Part shown: positions 27,839 through 35,744 of the stretch, piece by piece
How positions within the stretch are numbered: position 1 is the stretch's first letter
How the letters are laid out: every line of letters starts with the position of its first letter
NCBI GenBank assembly: GCA_027019165.1
Contig: JALUXC010000017.1
Location: 186,001-250,000 of the forward strand
Source: Pseudophaeobacter sp.
GTDB taxonomy: Bacteria > Pseudomonadota > Alphaproteobacteria > Rhodobacterales > Rhodobacteraceae
DNA: 64,000 nt
Reading direction: 5' to 3'
Notes under the pieces: generated by a model
The model's database searches: none
Told to the model about the DNA's origin: nothing
Seen by the model: the letters and a program-made list of their open reading frames with translations, nothing else
Program-made: the position numbers and the translations under genes

Positions 27839-28791
27839 GCTGCGCTGCCTTCGTCCTGTTCCTCCAGCCGGTCGGTGGCGGGGGCGGGGCGCGGGCTGAG
27901 CGCAGAGATGCGCGCATAAAGCTCGGGTGTCATCTCGAATTCCATCGCCGCCAGCGAGGGCGCCAGTTGTTCCGCATTGCGTCCCGAGATGATCGGCATC
28001 GGCGCCGAGGGATGGGCGGCGGCCCAGGCCACGGCGAGGGTCGCGGGATCCGCTTGAACCTCTGCCGCGAGGGTGGCCAGATCAGCAGCGGCCTGATGCA
28101 TCCAGCCTTGCCCATAGCGGCTGTTGTAGCGGGCATCTTCGCTGAGGCGCCCCTCTGCATCACCCGATGCATATTTCCCGGTCAAAAGGCCACCACCAAG
28201 CGGAGAGTAGGGCGCAACGGCGATGTCCTGATCAGCGCACATGGGCAGGATCTCGACCTCGGCCTGACGTTTGACCAGCGAATACATCGGCTGCAGGATA
28301 TCCACCTTGAGGTCGAACTCCGCACCGACCATCTGCGCCTTTACCACCTGCCAGGCGGCAAAGTTCGACAGACCCACGTAGCGGATCAGACCCTGCTGTT
28401 TCATCGTGGCGAAACACTCGAGCGTTTCGCGCAGGTCGGTCACGGGATCAAAGCGATGCAGGTAAAGAACATCGACCATATCAAGGTCGAGCCGCGCCCG
28501 GCTGGTGTCGAACTGCGCGCGCATGTTGGCAGCGCCCGCACCGCCAGTATAGCCGACCTTGGTGGCAATCAGCAGCTTGTCGCGCTCTTCCCTGATCAGC
28601 TTGCCCAGAATGGTCTCGCTTGCGCCCTCGGTATAGACCCAGGCGGTGTCGAAATGACTGATGCCAGCGGCCCGGCAGGCGGCGTACATTTCGGCCGATT
28701 GCGCCTCGCTCGCGCGGCCTCCGAACTGCATGGTGCCAAAGGCAAAGCGGCTGACGGGAGTGTGATCGGGGGTGGTCAGGACAGGTGTCAT
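27835..28791 (-). CDS. Aldo/keto reductase
   Basis: 318 residues. The catalytic tetrad is visible: Asp and Tyr in FDTAWVYTEG, Lys in LLIATKVGY and His in VDVLYLHRFD. The NADPH-binding region is PIISGRNAEQL. It should reduce aldehydes or ketones using NADPH in the cytoplasm. It is the first gene of a leftward operon, overlapping the DauA-like gene by ATGA; the pairing hints that it reduces the oxo-acid or a related carbonyl, but this is inference. Confidence 0.9.
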   Translation of the reverse strand: MTPVLTTPDHTPVSRFAFGTMQFGGRASEAQSAEMYAACRAAGISHFDTAWVYTEGASETILGKLIREERDKLLIATKVGYTGGAGAANMRAQFDTSRARLDLDMVDVLYLHRFDPVTDLRETLECFATMKQQGLIRYVGLSNFAAWQVVKAQMVGAEFDLKVDILQPMYSLVKRQAEVEILPMCADQDIAVAPYSPLGGGLLTGKYASGDAEGRLSEDARYNSRYGQGWMHQAAADLATLAAEVQADPATLAVAWAAAHPSAPMPIISGRNAEQLAPSLAAMEFEMTPELYARISALSPRPAPATDRLEEQDEGSAA

Positions 28792-28926
28792 GCGGCAGAA
28801 CCTGCCACGTCCGTGTAACAGGGAAAAGAGCCAAGGTGACCCTTTCGCCGAAAACCCCGGCCCGCGTGATTGTGCCCGCGCAATTGTGACTGGAGCGCGC
28901 CGCGATTGCAGGGCACAACAGAGCCC

Positions 28927-29535
28927 ATGTTCGACGCCCGCATCCGCCCCCTGATCGACCCGGCCCTCAACGCGCAGGGCCGTGTCATAGCGCGCTGGGG
29001 CATCACAGCCAATCAGGTGACGCTGGTGGGGCTGGGCTTTGGCCTGATGTCGGCGGCTCTGATCGCGCTGGGCGCCTTTGGCTGGGCGCTGCTTCCCTTG
29101 CTGCTGTCGCGCCTTGCCGATGGGCTGGACGGAGCGGTGGCGCGGGCCAGCGCGCCAACCGGCTTTGGCGGCTATTTGGATATCACCTGCGATTTCCTGT
29201 TCTACGGCGCGGTGCCGCTGGGGTTCGTTCTGGCCGATCCCACTGCCAACGGCGCGGCGGGGGCGTTCCTGCTCACGTCCTTCTACGTCAATGGTGCCAG
29301 CTTTCTTGGCTATTCCGTCCTGGCGGAGCGCCGCAAGATGACCAGCAGCGCGCGCGGCGTCAAAACGCTCTACTTCACCGGAGGGCTCTTGGAAGGGGCC
29401 GAGACAATCGCGTTTTTCGTTGCGCTCTGCCTGTTTCCGGGCGCTTTTGCCGTGATGGCTTGGGTGTTCGGGGCCTTGTGTTTCGTCACAGCTGGATCGC
29501 GGGTGCTGTTGGCCTATCGGGTGTTTTCAGACTAG
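28927..29535 (+). CDS. CDP-alcohol phosphatidyltransferase family membrane protein
   Basis: 202 residues with about six membrane segments. The family motif D-x2-D-G-x2-A-R-x8-9-G-x3-D-x3-D is complete in DGLDGAVARASAP and GFGGYLDITCD. These residues bind two metals and the CDP headgroup. The enzyme would join a CDP-activated lipid or alcohol with an alcohol acceptor in membrane lipid synthesis. The substrate is unknown. It is divergent from the aldo/keto reductase operon, with a start-to-start gap of about 135 bp. Confidence 0.88.
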   Translation: MFDARIRPLIDPALNAQGRVIARWGITANQVTLVGLGFGLMSAALIALGAFGWALLPLLLSRLADGLDGAVARASAPTGFGGYLDITCDFLFYGAVPLGFVLADPTANGAAGAFLLTSFYVNGASFLGYSVLAERRKMTSSARGVKTLYFTGGLLEGAETIAFFVALCLFPGAFAVMAWVFGALCFVTAGSRVLLAYRVFSD

Positions 29536-29684
29536 GGTGAACTCTCTTCTTGATTGAGTTCAGGAGGGGGGGCTTTGCTCTGGCTGGTGCTGCCTCACTT
29601 CATTTGCCCTTCGGTTCAGTTGTGCAGACGACGCACCGGCATGTGCAGAGCCTGGTACATATCATTGTGGGAGGAGTAGGACGT

Positions 29685-29966
29685 ATGAATGAAGCAACAC
29701 TCAAATTGCTGGACAAATACATATGGGACCTGTTGGTCGTAACCTTCTCGATAATTCTCTTGTGGCGAGGGATATCAGTTGTTGGATCGCAGATACAGGC
29801 GAAGGGTATTGGTCCGATGACGATGCAAGCACTAGGGCTTGTGGTTCTTCTCCCGGCAATTTTGATGCTTTCGACGAATAACAGCGTTCCTGGGGAGCTG
29901 ACAGCAACGCTTATTGGCGCAATTGCCGGATATATCTTTGGCGTGAGAAATGCGGAAACATCTTGA
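29685..29966 (+). CDS. Small hypothetical membrane protein
   Basis: 93 residues with two to three hydrophobic segments (LLVVTFSIILLWRGISVVG; MQALGLVVLLPAILML; ATLIGAIAGYIFG) and short polar ends. The ATG at 29685 follows GGAGGAG, a strong ribosome site. I do not recognise the family. Base composition appears lower in GC than the neighbouring genes, with codons such as ATA, AAA and TCA used more freely, which hints at a recent or weakly expressed gene. Confidence 0.55.
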   Translation: MNEATLKLLDKYIWDLLVVTFSIILLWRGISVVGSQIQAKGIGPMTMQALGLVVLLPAILMLSTNNSVPGELTATLIGAIAGYIFGVRNAETS

Positions 29967-30000
29967 TCTCGAACGCCATCAGTTGAGCGTCTGATCGACA

Positions 30001-30031
30001 AAAAAGGCCCGCCAAACCGGCGGGCCTTTCG
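30001..30031. terminator. Terminator after the bmp gene (bidirectional shape)
   Basis: A perfect 11-bp stem AAAGGCCCGCC / GGCGGGCCTTT with a five-base loop. It lies just beyond the stop codon of the leftward substrate-binding protein gene, and the A/T ends make it symmetrical. Confidence 0.85.
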
Positions 30032-30053
30032 GTAACTAGAACTGGCAAGCCGC

Positions 30054-31127
30054 TTACTGTGGGATGTCGCCTTCGATGCCTTCGACAAAGAAGTTCATAC
30101 CCGCCAGGGTGCCGTCATCGGCGATCTCGCCGTCTGCCAGCCAGGCTGAGCCGTCCTGCTTGTTGATCGGGCCGGTGAACGGGTGGTAGGAGCCGTTTGC
30201 GATGGCGTCTTTCAGAGCCAGAGCTTCTGCCTTGACCTCGGCCGGAACCGCGTCGGAGATTTCACCGATGCCAACCATGCCCGGGCCGATGCCGTCCCAG
30301 GTGTCTACCGACGTCCAGGTGCCGTCCATCACGGCCTTGGTGCGGGCGATGTAATAGGGCGCCCAGTTGTCGATGATGGAGGAGACGCGCGGCAGCGGGC
30401 CGTATTCGGCCATGTCAGAGGCCTGACCAAAGGTGATCACGTTGCCAGCGGCCTGCGCGGCGGCCTGGGGCGCGGTGGAGTCGGTATGCTGCAGGATCAC
30501 GTCCGCGCCCTGTTCGATCAGAACCTTGGCAGCGTCGGCCTCTTTTGCCGGGTCAAACCAGGTGAAGGCCCATACGATCTTGAAGGTGACGTCGGGGTTC
30601 ACCTTCTTGGCGTGGAGATAGGCCGAGTTGATGCCGCGGATCACTTCGGGGATCGGGTAAGAGCCGATGTAGCCGACGATGTTGCTTTTGGTCATGTGGC
30701 CCGCGATGGTGCCTTGCACGGCGCGGCCCTCATAGAAGCGGGCGGAATAGGTCGACACGTTGTCCGCGCGCTTGTAGCCGGTGGCGTGCTCGAACTTCAC
30801 GTTCGGGAACTTCTTGGCGACGTTGATGGTCGGGTCCATGTAGCCGAAGGAGGTCGTGAAGATCAGGTCGGCGCCCTGCAGAGCCATCTGGGTGATCACA
30901 CGCTCGGCGTCGGGGCCTTCGGCGACGTTTTCAACATAGACGGTTTCGACCTTGTCGCCGAATTCCGCAACCACGGCCTTGCGCCCCTGATCGTGCTCAT
31001 AGGTCCAGCCGCCGTCGCCGACGGGGCCAACATAGACAAAACCAACCTTGGTCTTGTCTTCGGCCATCGCGCTGGTGGCCAGGCCGAGCGCCATGGCGGC
31101 GCCGGTCAGAAGTTTCGTCAGTTTCAT
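30054..31127 (-). CDS. BMP-family ABC transporter substrate-binding protein (nucleoside/purine)
   Basis: 357 residues with a signal peptide (MKLTKLLTGAAMALGLATSAMA). The Bmp/PnrA fold is recognisable by VGFVYVGPVGDGGWTYEHDQGR, ITQMALQGADLIFTTSFGYMD and GYIGSYPIPEVIRGINSA. Characterised Bmp/PnrA proteins bind purine nucleosides or nucleobases in the periplasm or at the membrane. GGGAGA precedes the ATG at 31127. It is the last gene of the xdh-transporter run and is followed by a strong terminator. The gap of 72 bp before it could allow extra expression or a processing site. Confidence 0.9.
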   Translation of the reverse strand: MKLTKLLTGAAMALGLATSAMAEDKTKVGFVYVGPVGDGGWTYEHDQGRKAVVAEFGDKVETVYVENVAEGPDAERVITQMALQGADLIFTTSFGYMDPTINVAKKFPNVKFEHATGYKRADNVSTYSARFYEGRAVQGTIAGHMTKSNIVGYIGSYPIPEVIRGINSAYLHAKKVNPDVTFKIVWAFTWFDPAKEADAAKVLIEQGADVILQHTDSTAPQAAAQAAGNVITFGQASDMAEYGPLPRVSSIIDNWAPYYIARTKAVMDGTWTSVDTWDGIGPGMVGIGEISDAVPAEVKAEALALKDAIANGSYHPFTGPINKQDGSAWLADGEIADDGTLAGMNFFVEGIEGDIPQ

Positions 31128-31199
31128 CAAAGGGATCTCCCGTTCTTGTTTTTGCTTTGCCCGGTGTCTTGGGCGTTCTGTTTGGCCTTCCGTCAGGTG

Positions 31200-32120
31200 C
31201 TAACGGGAGGCATGGAAATTTCGGCCGAGCGCAGCAGGTGCGCTGCTTTTGTCAGCCGAGAGAATGACAAGCACCACAATGGTGATCAGATAGGGCGACA
31301 TTGCCAGATACTCTACCGGGATGGCAACGCCCGCTGCCTGCAGATTAAGCTGAACGACGGTCACGCCGCCAAAAAGATAGGCGCCCAGCAGCACACGCCA
31401 GGGTTTCCAGCTGGCAAAGACCACCAGCGCCAGGGCGATCCAGCCAATGCCCGCGGTCATGCCTTCGGTCCATTGGGGCACGCGAATGAGGCTGATGTAT
31501 GCTCCGCCCATGCCTGCACAGGCGCCGCCAAAGAGGATTGCCAGCACCCTGATGCGCAGCACCTTGTATCCCAGCGCATGGGCGGCGTCGTGATTTTCCC
31601 CCACCGCGCGCAGGATCAGCCCGACACGAGAGTATTTCAGCACAGCCCAAATGGCTGCTGTCAGCGCGATTCCAAAATAGAGGATGATGTCATGGGTAAA
31701 AAGGATCGGTCCCACCACTGGCAGATCGCTGAGCAGCGGGAAATGAATGTCCTGCATCTGCGGTGGTTTTATCCCCACATAGGATTGCCCCATCAGCGCC
31801 GATAGTCCCAAGCCAAAAAGCGTCAGCGACAGGCCAGAGGCCACCTGATTGGCCTGGGCAAACTGCGTGAGGATCGCGAAGAGCGTCGACAGTGCCGCGC
31901 CCGCAATGGCTGCCACAACAAACCCAAGGAGGGGCGAGCCACTTTCGACCGCTGTGGCAAAGCCCGCGATGGCGCCCACGATCATCATGCCTTCGACGCC
32001 AAGGTTCAGAACGCCCGCCTTTTCCACAACCAGCTCACCCACGGCAGCCAGCAACAGTGGCGTCGCCGCCACCATCAGGGAGGCGATCAAAAGGACCGGA
32101 TTGATTGCAGAAAGATCCAT
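31200..32120 (-). CDS. ABC transporter permease, nucleoside type (NupQ/YufQ-like)
   Basis: 306 residues with about nine membrane segments. The region EKAGVLNLGVEGMMIVGAI is the BPD_transp_2 signature shared with YufQ/NupC-type nucleoside permeases, and LRAVGENHDAAHALGYKV is the coupling helix for the ATPase. It pairs with the upstream permease; start and stop are separated by a single base, so translation is coupled. Confidence 0.88.
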   Translation of the reverse strand: MDLSAINPVLLIASLMVAATPLLLAAVGELVVEKAGVLNLGVEGMMIVGAIAGFATAVESGSPLLGFVVAAIAGAALSTLFAILTQFAQANQVASGLSLTLFGLGLSALMGQSYVGIKPPQMQDIHFPLLSDLPVVGPILFTHDIILYFGIALTAAIWAVLKYSRVGLILRAVGENHDAAHALGYKVLRIRVLAILFGGACAGMGGAYISLIRVPQWTEGMTAGIGWIALALVVFASWKPWRVLLGAYLFGGVTVVQLNLQAAGVAIPVEYLAMSPYLITIVVLVILSADKSSAPAALGRNFHASR

Positions 32121-32121
32121 C

Positions 32122-33204
32122 TTACGCCACCTCCGGCTTGCCTAGACGCAGGCGAAAATTGGTGAGTAGGTCAAAGGCCAGAAGGAAGAACAGAAGCATC
32201 CCCTGAAAGACCTGGATTGCAGCCGAAGGCAGGCCCATGTTCGACTGGGCGATATCGCCGCCAATGTAGGTGAGCGCCATCAGCCCGCCCGCCAGCAGGA
32301 TACCCACGGGATGCAAGCGGCCGAGGAAGGCGACGATGATGGCGGTGAACCCGTAGCCCACGTTGAAATCGATCGAGACCTGGCCCGAAGGCCCCGAGAC
32401 CTCAAACATGCCCGCAAGGCCAGCCAGCATGCCCGACGCACCAAGGCAGAACAGGATCAGCCGCGCCGGTCTCACGCCTGCAAAGCGCGCGGCGCGTGGG
32501 GCTTCGCCGGTCAGGCGGATCTGGTAGCCCAGCATGTGGCGGTTCAGCAGAACATAGGCAAAGATCACCGCGATCAGCGCTGCAACCACGCCCCAGTGCA
32601 TGCCAGAGCCTGCGATCAGATCAGCGTTATGGGCGCTTTCATATTGCTGAAGGTTGCGGCTGCCCGGAAAGCCAAAGCCTTCGGGGTTCTTCAACAATCC
32701 CAATGACATGGAGGCGAGGAACTGTTCGGCCACATAGACCAGCATCAGTGAAACGAGGATCTCGTTGGTGCCAAAACGCACCTTCAAGAGCGCCGGGATC
32801 ATCGCCCAGAGCCAGCCACCAAAAGCCCCTGCAATGACCATCAGTGGAAAGATGTACCAGGCCTCAAGAGGGTAAAAGGCCAGCCCCATGCCTGCGCCAA
32901 AGAGGGCGCCCATGATGTATTGCCCTTCGGCGCCGATGTTCCAGATGCCAGCGCGAAAACCAAGCGACAAGCCTATGGCGATCAAGACCAGCGGCGCGCC
33001 TTTGATCAACAGTTGCGGGCGGTAGTAAAAGGCAAATTCGCCAAAGAGCGGCTCCCAGAAGATGGTGCGGATCGCCTCCACCGGATCCTTGCCAAGGATT
33101 GCGAACAACAGTCCGCCTGCAATCATCGTGGCCAGTACCGCCACAAGGGGCGTGGCTATGGACCATGCCCGGGATGGCTGTGGGCGTTTTTCAAGCCGGA
33201 TCAT
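32122..33204 (-). CDS. ABC transporter permease, nucleoside type (NupP/YufP-like)
   Basis: 360 residues with about nine or ten membrane segments. GFRAGIWNIGAEGQYIMGAL is the conserved permease signature, and RLTGEAPRAARFAGV is the ATPase-coupling motif. With the second permease and the double ATPase it forms the importer core. The gene starts 39 bp after the ATPase stop codon. Confidence 0.88.
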   Translation of the reverse strand: MIRLEKRPQPSRAWSIATPLVAVLATMIAGGLLFAILGKDPVEAIRTIFWEPLFGEFAFYYRPQLLIKGAPLVLIAIGLSLGFRAGIWNIGAEGQYIMGALFGAGMGLAFYPLEAWYIFPLMVIAGAFGGWLWAMIPALLKVRFGTNEILVSLMLVYVAEQFLASMSLGLLKNPEGFGFPGSRNLQQYESAHNADLIAGSGMHWGVVAALIAVIFAYVLLNRHMLGYQIRLTGEAPRAARFAGVRPARLILFCLGASGMLAGLAGMFEVSGPSGQVSIDFNVGYGFTAIIVAFLGRLHPVGILLAGGLMALTYIGGDIAQSNMGLPSAAIQVFQGMLLFFLLAFDLLTNFRLRLGKPEVA

Positions 33205-33243
33205 GCTTCGGCCCCTTCATCGAAAGTCACAAACTGGCAGAGG

Positions 33244-34761
33244 TCACACATGGGCCACCTCCATCCCGTGGGCACCGCCCATCATCAGGCCGATTTCATC
33301 TACCGTGAGGCCCGCAGCGGCCCGTGGGGCGCTGAGTCTGCCTTCGTTCAGGGCGGCAAAACTGTCGGAAATCTCCATCAACTCGTCCAGATCCTGACTG
33401 ATGCAGATGATTGCCGCACCACCGGCGGCCAGATCCAGCAGCGATTGCCGGATTGCAGCTGCGGCAGAAGCATCGACGCCCCAGGTGGGCTGGTTTACGA
33501 CCAGTACCTCGGGGCGCTGCAACACCTCGCGGCCGATGACGAATTTCTGCAGGTTCCCCCCGGACAGGGAGCGCGCGGCGTTTTCCGGCCCTGGCGTGCG
33601 CACGTCAAATTCGGAAATCACCCGTTTGGCAAAAGCTTTGGCTGCGGGCCAGTTCAGGAATCCTCGGTTTTCCAGGTTTTCGCGCACGGCTGCGGTCAGA
33701 AGAGCGTTTTCGGTGAGGCTCATGTCTGGCGCGGCGGCATGGCCAAGGCGTTCCTCTGGAGCCGAAAGAAGACCAAGGCGTCGCCGGGCAACGGGTCCGA
33801 GCCGCCCGATGGGCTTGCCATGGAGTTTCACCGCATCAGCCGCCGACAGGGCTTCCCCCGACAGTACCGCGAGGAGTTCGTCCTGTCCGTTGCCCGCAAC
33901 GCCGCCGATGCCCAGGATCTCGCCCTTGCGAACGGTCAGGTGGACGTTCTTCAAAGATGTTCCAAAGGCCGAAGGTGCCGGAACCGACAAGCCGCTGATA
34001 TCAAGGGCCACATTGCCTACAATGCGATCCGAGCGGGTCGGTGTCTTGAGAGCCGTGCCCACCATCATTTCGGCCATGTCGCGGGCCGAGGTCTCAGCCG
34101 GGGTGCATTCGCCCACGTTCTTGCCGAGGCGCAGGATGGTGGCGTGATCACAAAGCTTGCGGATCTCTTCCAGCTTGTGACTGATATAAAGGATCGATGT
34201 CCCCTCGCTGCGCAGTTTCTGCAATGTCTCGAACAGGATCTCCACCTCCTGCGGCGTCAGGACCGAGGTCGGCTCGTCCATGATAAGCAGTTTCGGATCC
34301 TGCAAAAGGCAGCGGATGATCTCGACCCGCTGACGTTCGCCTGCCGAAAGGTCCCCCACGGTGCGGAAAGGATCCAGCGGCAGGCCGTAGGTTTCAGACA
34401 CCTCGCGGATGCGGCTGGCCAGATCCCGCATGGCAGGCGGATTCTCCATGCCAAGGGCAATGTTTTCCGCCACATTCAGCGCATCGAACAATGAGAAATG
34501 CTGAAACACCATCGCGATACCATCGGCGCGGGCGGCGCGCGGTTCGGCCGGGGCAAAGGGGGCTCCGCGCAGCAGCATCTGGCCGCTGTCCGGTTTGACC
34601 AGCCCGTAGATCATCTTCACAAGTGTCGATTTCCCGGCGCCGTTTTCACCCAACAGGGCGTGGACCTCGCCTTCGCCGATGTCAAAGGAGACCTGGTCAT
34701 TGGCGACGACGCCCGGATAGGCCTTGGTCAGGCCCTGAAGGCTGAGTAGGGGGACTGTCAC
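33244..34761 (-). CDS. ABC transporter double ATPase (NupO/YufO-like)
   Basis: 505 residues with two ABC domains. Domain 1 has Walker A GENGAGKST, signature LSAGERQRVEII and Walker B LLIMDEPTSVLT. Domain 2 (about 250-505) has a modified Walker A (VAGNGQDEL) and LSGGNLQKFVIGREVL, as is normal in the sugar/nucleoside importer class. I chose the GTG at 34761: it overlaps the xdhC stop as GTGA and GGAAGGA lies upstream. The frame extends to an upstream GTG at 34779, which is less likely. Confidence 0.92.
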   Translation of the reverse strand: MTVPLLSLQGLTKAYPGVVANDQVSFDIGEGEVHALLGENGAGKSTLVKMIYGLVKPDSGQMLLRGAPFAPAEPRAARADGIAMVFQHFSLFDALNVAENIALGMENPPAMRDLASRIREVSETYGLPLDPFRTVGDLSAGERQRVEIIRCLLQDPKLLIMDEPTSVLTPQEVEILFETLQKLRSEGTSILYISHKLEEIRKLCDHATILRLGKNVGECTPAETSARDMAEMMVGTALKTPTRSDRIVGNVALDISGLSVPAPSAFGTSLKNVHLTVRKGEILGIGGVAGNGQDELLAVLSGEALSAADAVKLHGKPIGRLGPVARRRLGLLSAPEERLGHAAAPDMSLTENALLTAAVRENLENRGFLNWPAAKAFAKRVISEFDVRTPGPENAARSLSGGNLQKFVIGREVLQRPEVLVVNQPTWGVDASAAAAIRQSLLDLAAGGAAIICISQDLDELMEISDSFAALNEGRLSAPRAAAGLTVDEIGLMMGGAHGMEVAHV

Positions 34762-35744
34762 GCGCGGCGATCCTTCCACTGTTCCAATTCTACGCCGTCT
34801 GGCGCGGCGTTTTTTGTCTTGTGCCAGGCCTCAAGCGCCAGCAGTTGCGCTGCCACACCAACCGCGATCATCTGCGGGTGCTTGCCCAAGGCGGGATCCC
34901 CGATCGGGCATGTGATCCGTGCGATCTGCGCTGGCTCATGCCCCAGCGCAGCAAGACGCGATTTGAACCGCGCCCATTTCGTGGCAGACCCGATCAGACC
35001 GGCAAAGGCAAAATCGTGTTTCAGCAGGGCGTGGCATAGCGCCAGATCCAGCTCATGGGAATAGGTGAGGACTAGATGCTGCGCAGATGACGGCGCGTGA
35101 GCCACCAAAAATGCCGGATTTTCAGCCCAAACCGGGGTGACGCCGCTGGCAATGGGCTCAGGAAACCGATCTTTGGCAGTGTCGACCCAAGTGATTGCAT
35201 GATCCGGCAATGGAGACAGGACATTGACAAGCGCGCGCCCCACGTGACCTGCCCCCCAGATCCAAAGGGGGCGTTCTGGGCGATGCACGGGCTCAATCAT
35301 CCAGCCGTCGATCAGTTGCGGTTCGGGGCGCGTGCCCTGGCTGCGCAGCTGCGACAGCTTGCGATGGACAGAGAGCGGCATCTCGCCGCCTGCTTCTGCC
35401 GGACGGGCGATCACCTCGGTCTCCAAAGTCTCCAGATCAGCGGCCTCATAGACCTCGCTCAGAAGCGTCACCGAGCCGCCGCAGCACTGGCCAAGATCCG
35501 GCCCGAGTGCATGGGTGTTCAGGAGGGATGGTTTCTCCTGCACTGCGGCCCGCTGCGCCGCCTCGAATTCCAGCGCGCCGCCACCGATGGTGCCGGACTG
35601 GGCAAAGCCATCCTCCGTGCGCCAGACCAGCATCGCGGCCCCCACTTCGCGGGGGGAGGAGCCACGGATCGCGGCGATCACCACCCGGGCGACACGTCCG
35701 TGGTTCGCGACGGCGGCTCTCAGCTCCTCAAGGTCAAACCCCAT
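34758..35744 (-). CDS. xdhC: Xanthine dehydrogenase accessory protein XdhC
   Basis: 328 residues. The XdhC/CoxI domain at the N-terminus has AAIRGSSPREVGAAMLV and GTIGGGALEF. CCGGSV carries the paired Cys seen in molybdenum-cofactor-binding XdhC proteins. The C-terminal Rossmann part begins WIWGAGHVGRALVNVL. It inserts sulfurated molybdenum cofactor into XdhB. The ATG at 35744 follows GGAGGG; the coding frame extends upstream but that part overlaps xdhB and is spurious. It overlaps the xdhB end by 11 bp and the ATPase gene by GTGA. Confidence 0.93.
   Translation of the reverse strand: MGFDLEELRAAVANHGRVARVVIAAIRGSSPREVGAAMLVWRTEDGFAQSGTIGGGALEFEAAQRAAVQEKPSLLNTHALGPDLGQCCGGSVTLLSEVYEAADLETLETEVIARPAEAGGEMPLSVHRKLSQLRSQGTRPEPQLIDGWMIEPVHRPERPLWIWGAGHVGRALVNVLSPLPDHAITWVDTAKDRFPEPIASGVTPVWAENPAFLVAHAPSSAQHLVLTYSHELDLALCHALLKHDFAFAGLIGSATKWARFKSRLAALGHEPAQIARITCPIGDPALGKHPQMIAVGVAAQLLALEAWHKTKNAAPDGVELEQWKDRRA

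Noticed and set aside
30183-31805. Rightward 540-codon open frame opposite the bmp and permease genes
   Set aside because: It is a shadow across two well-supported genes and their intergenic gap, with no recognisable motif.
34762-34779. GTG at 34779 as the start of the nucleoside ABC ATPase
   Set aside because: GGAAGGA lies just inside this start and positions the GTG at 34761 correctly, which also overlaps the xdhC stop.
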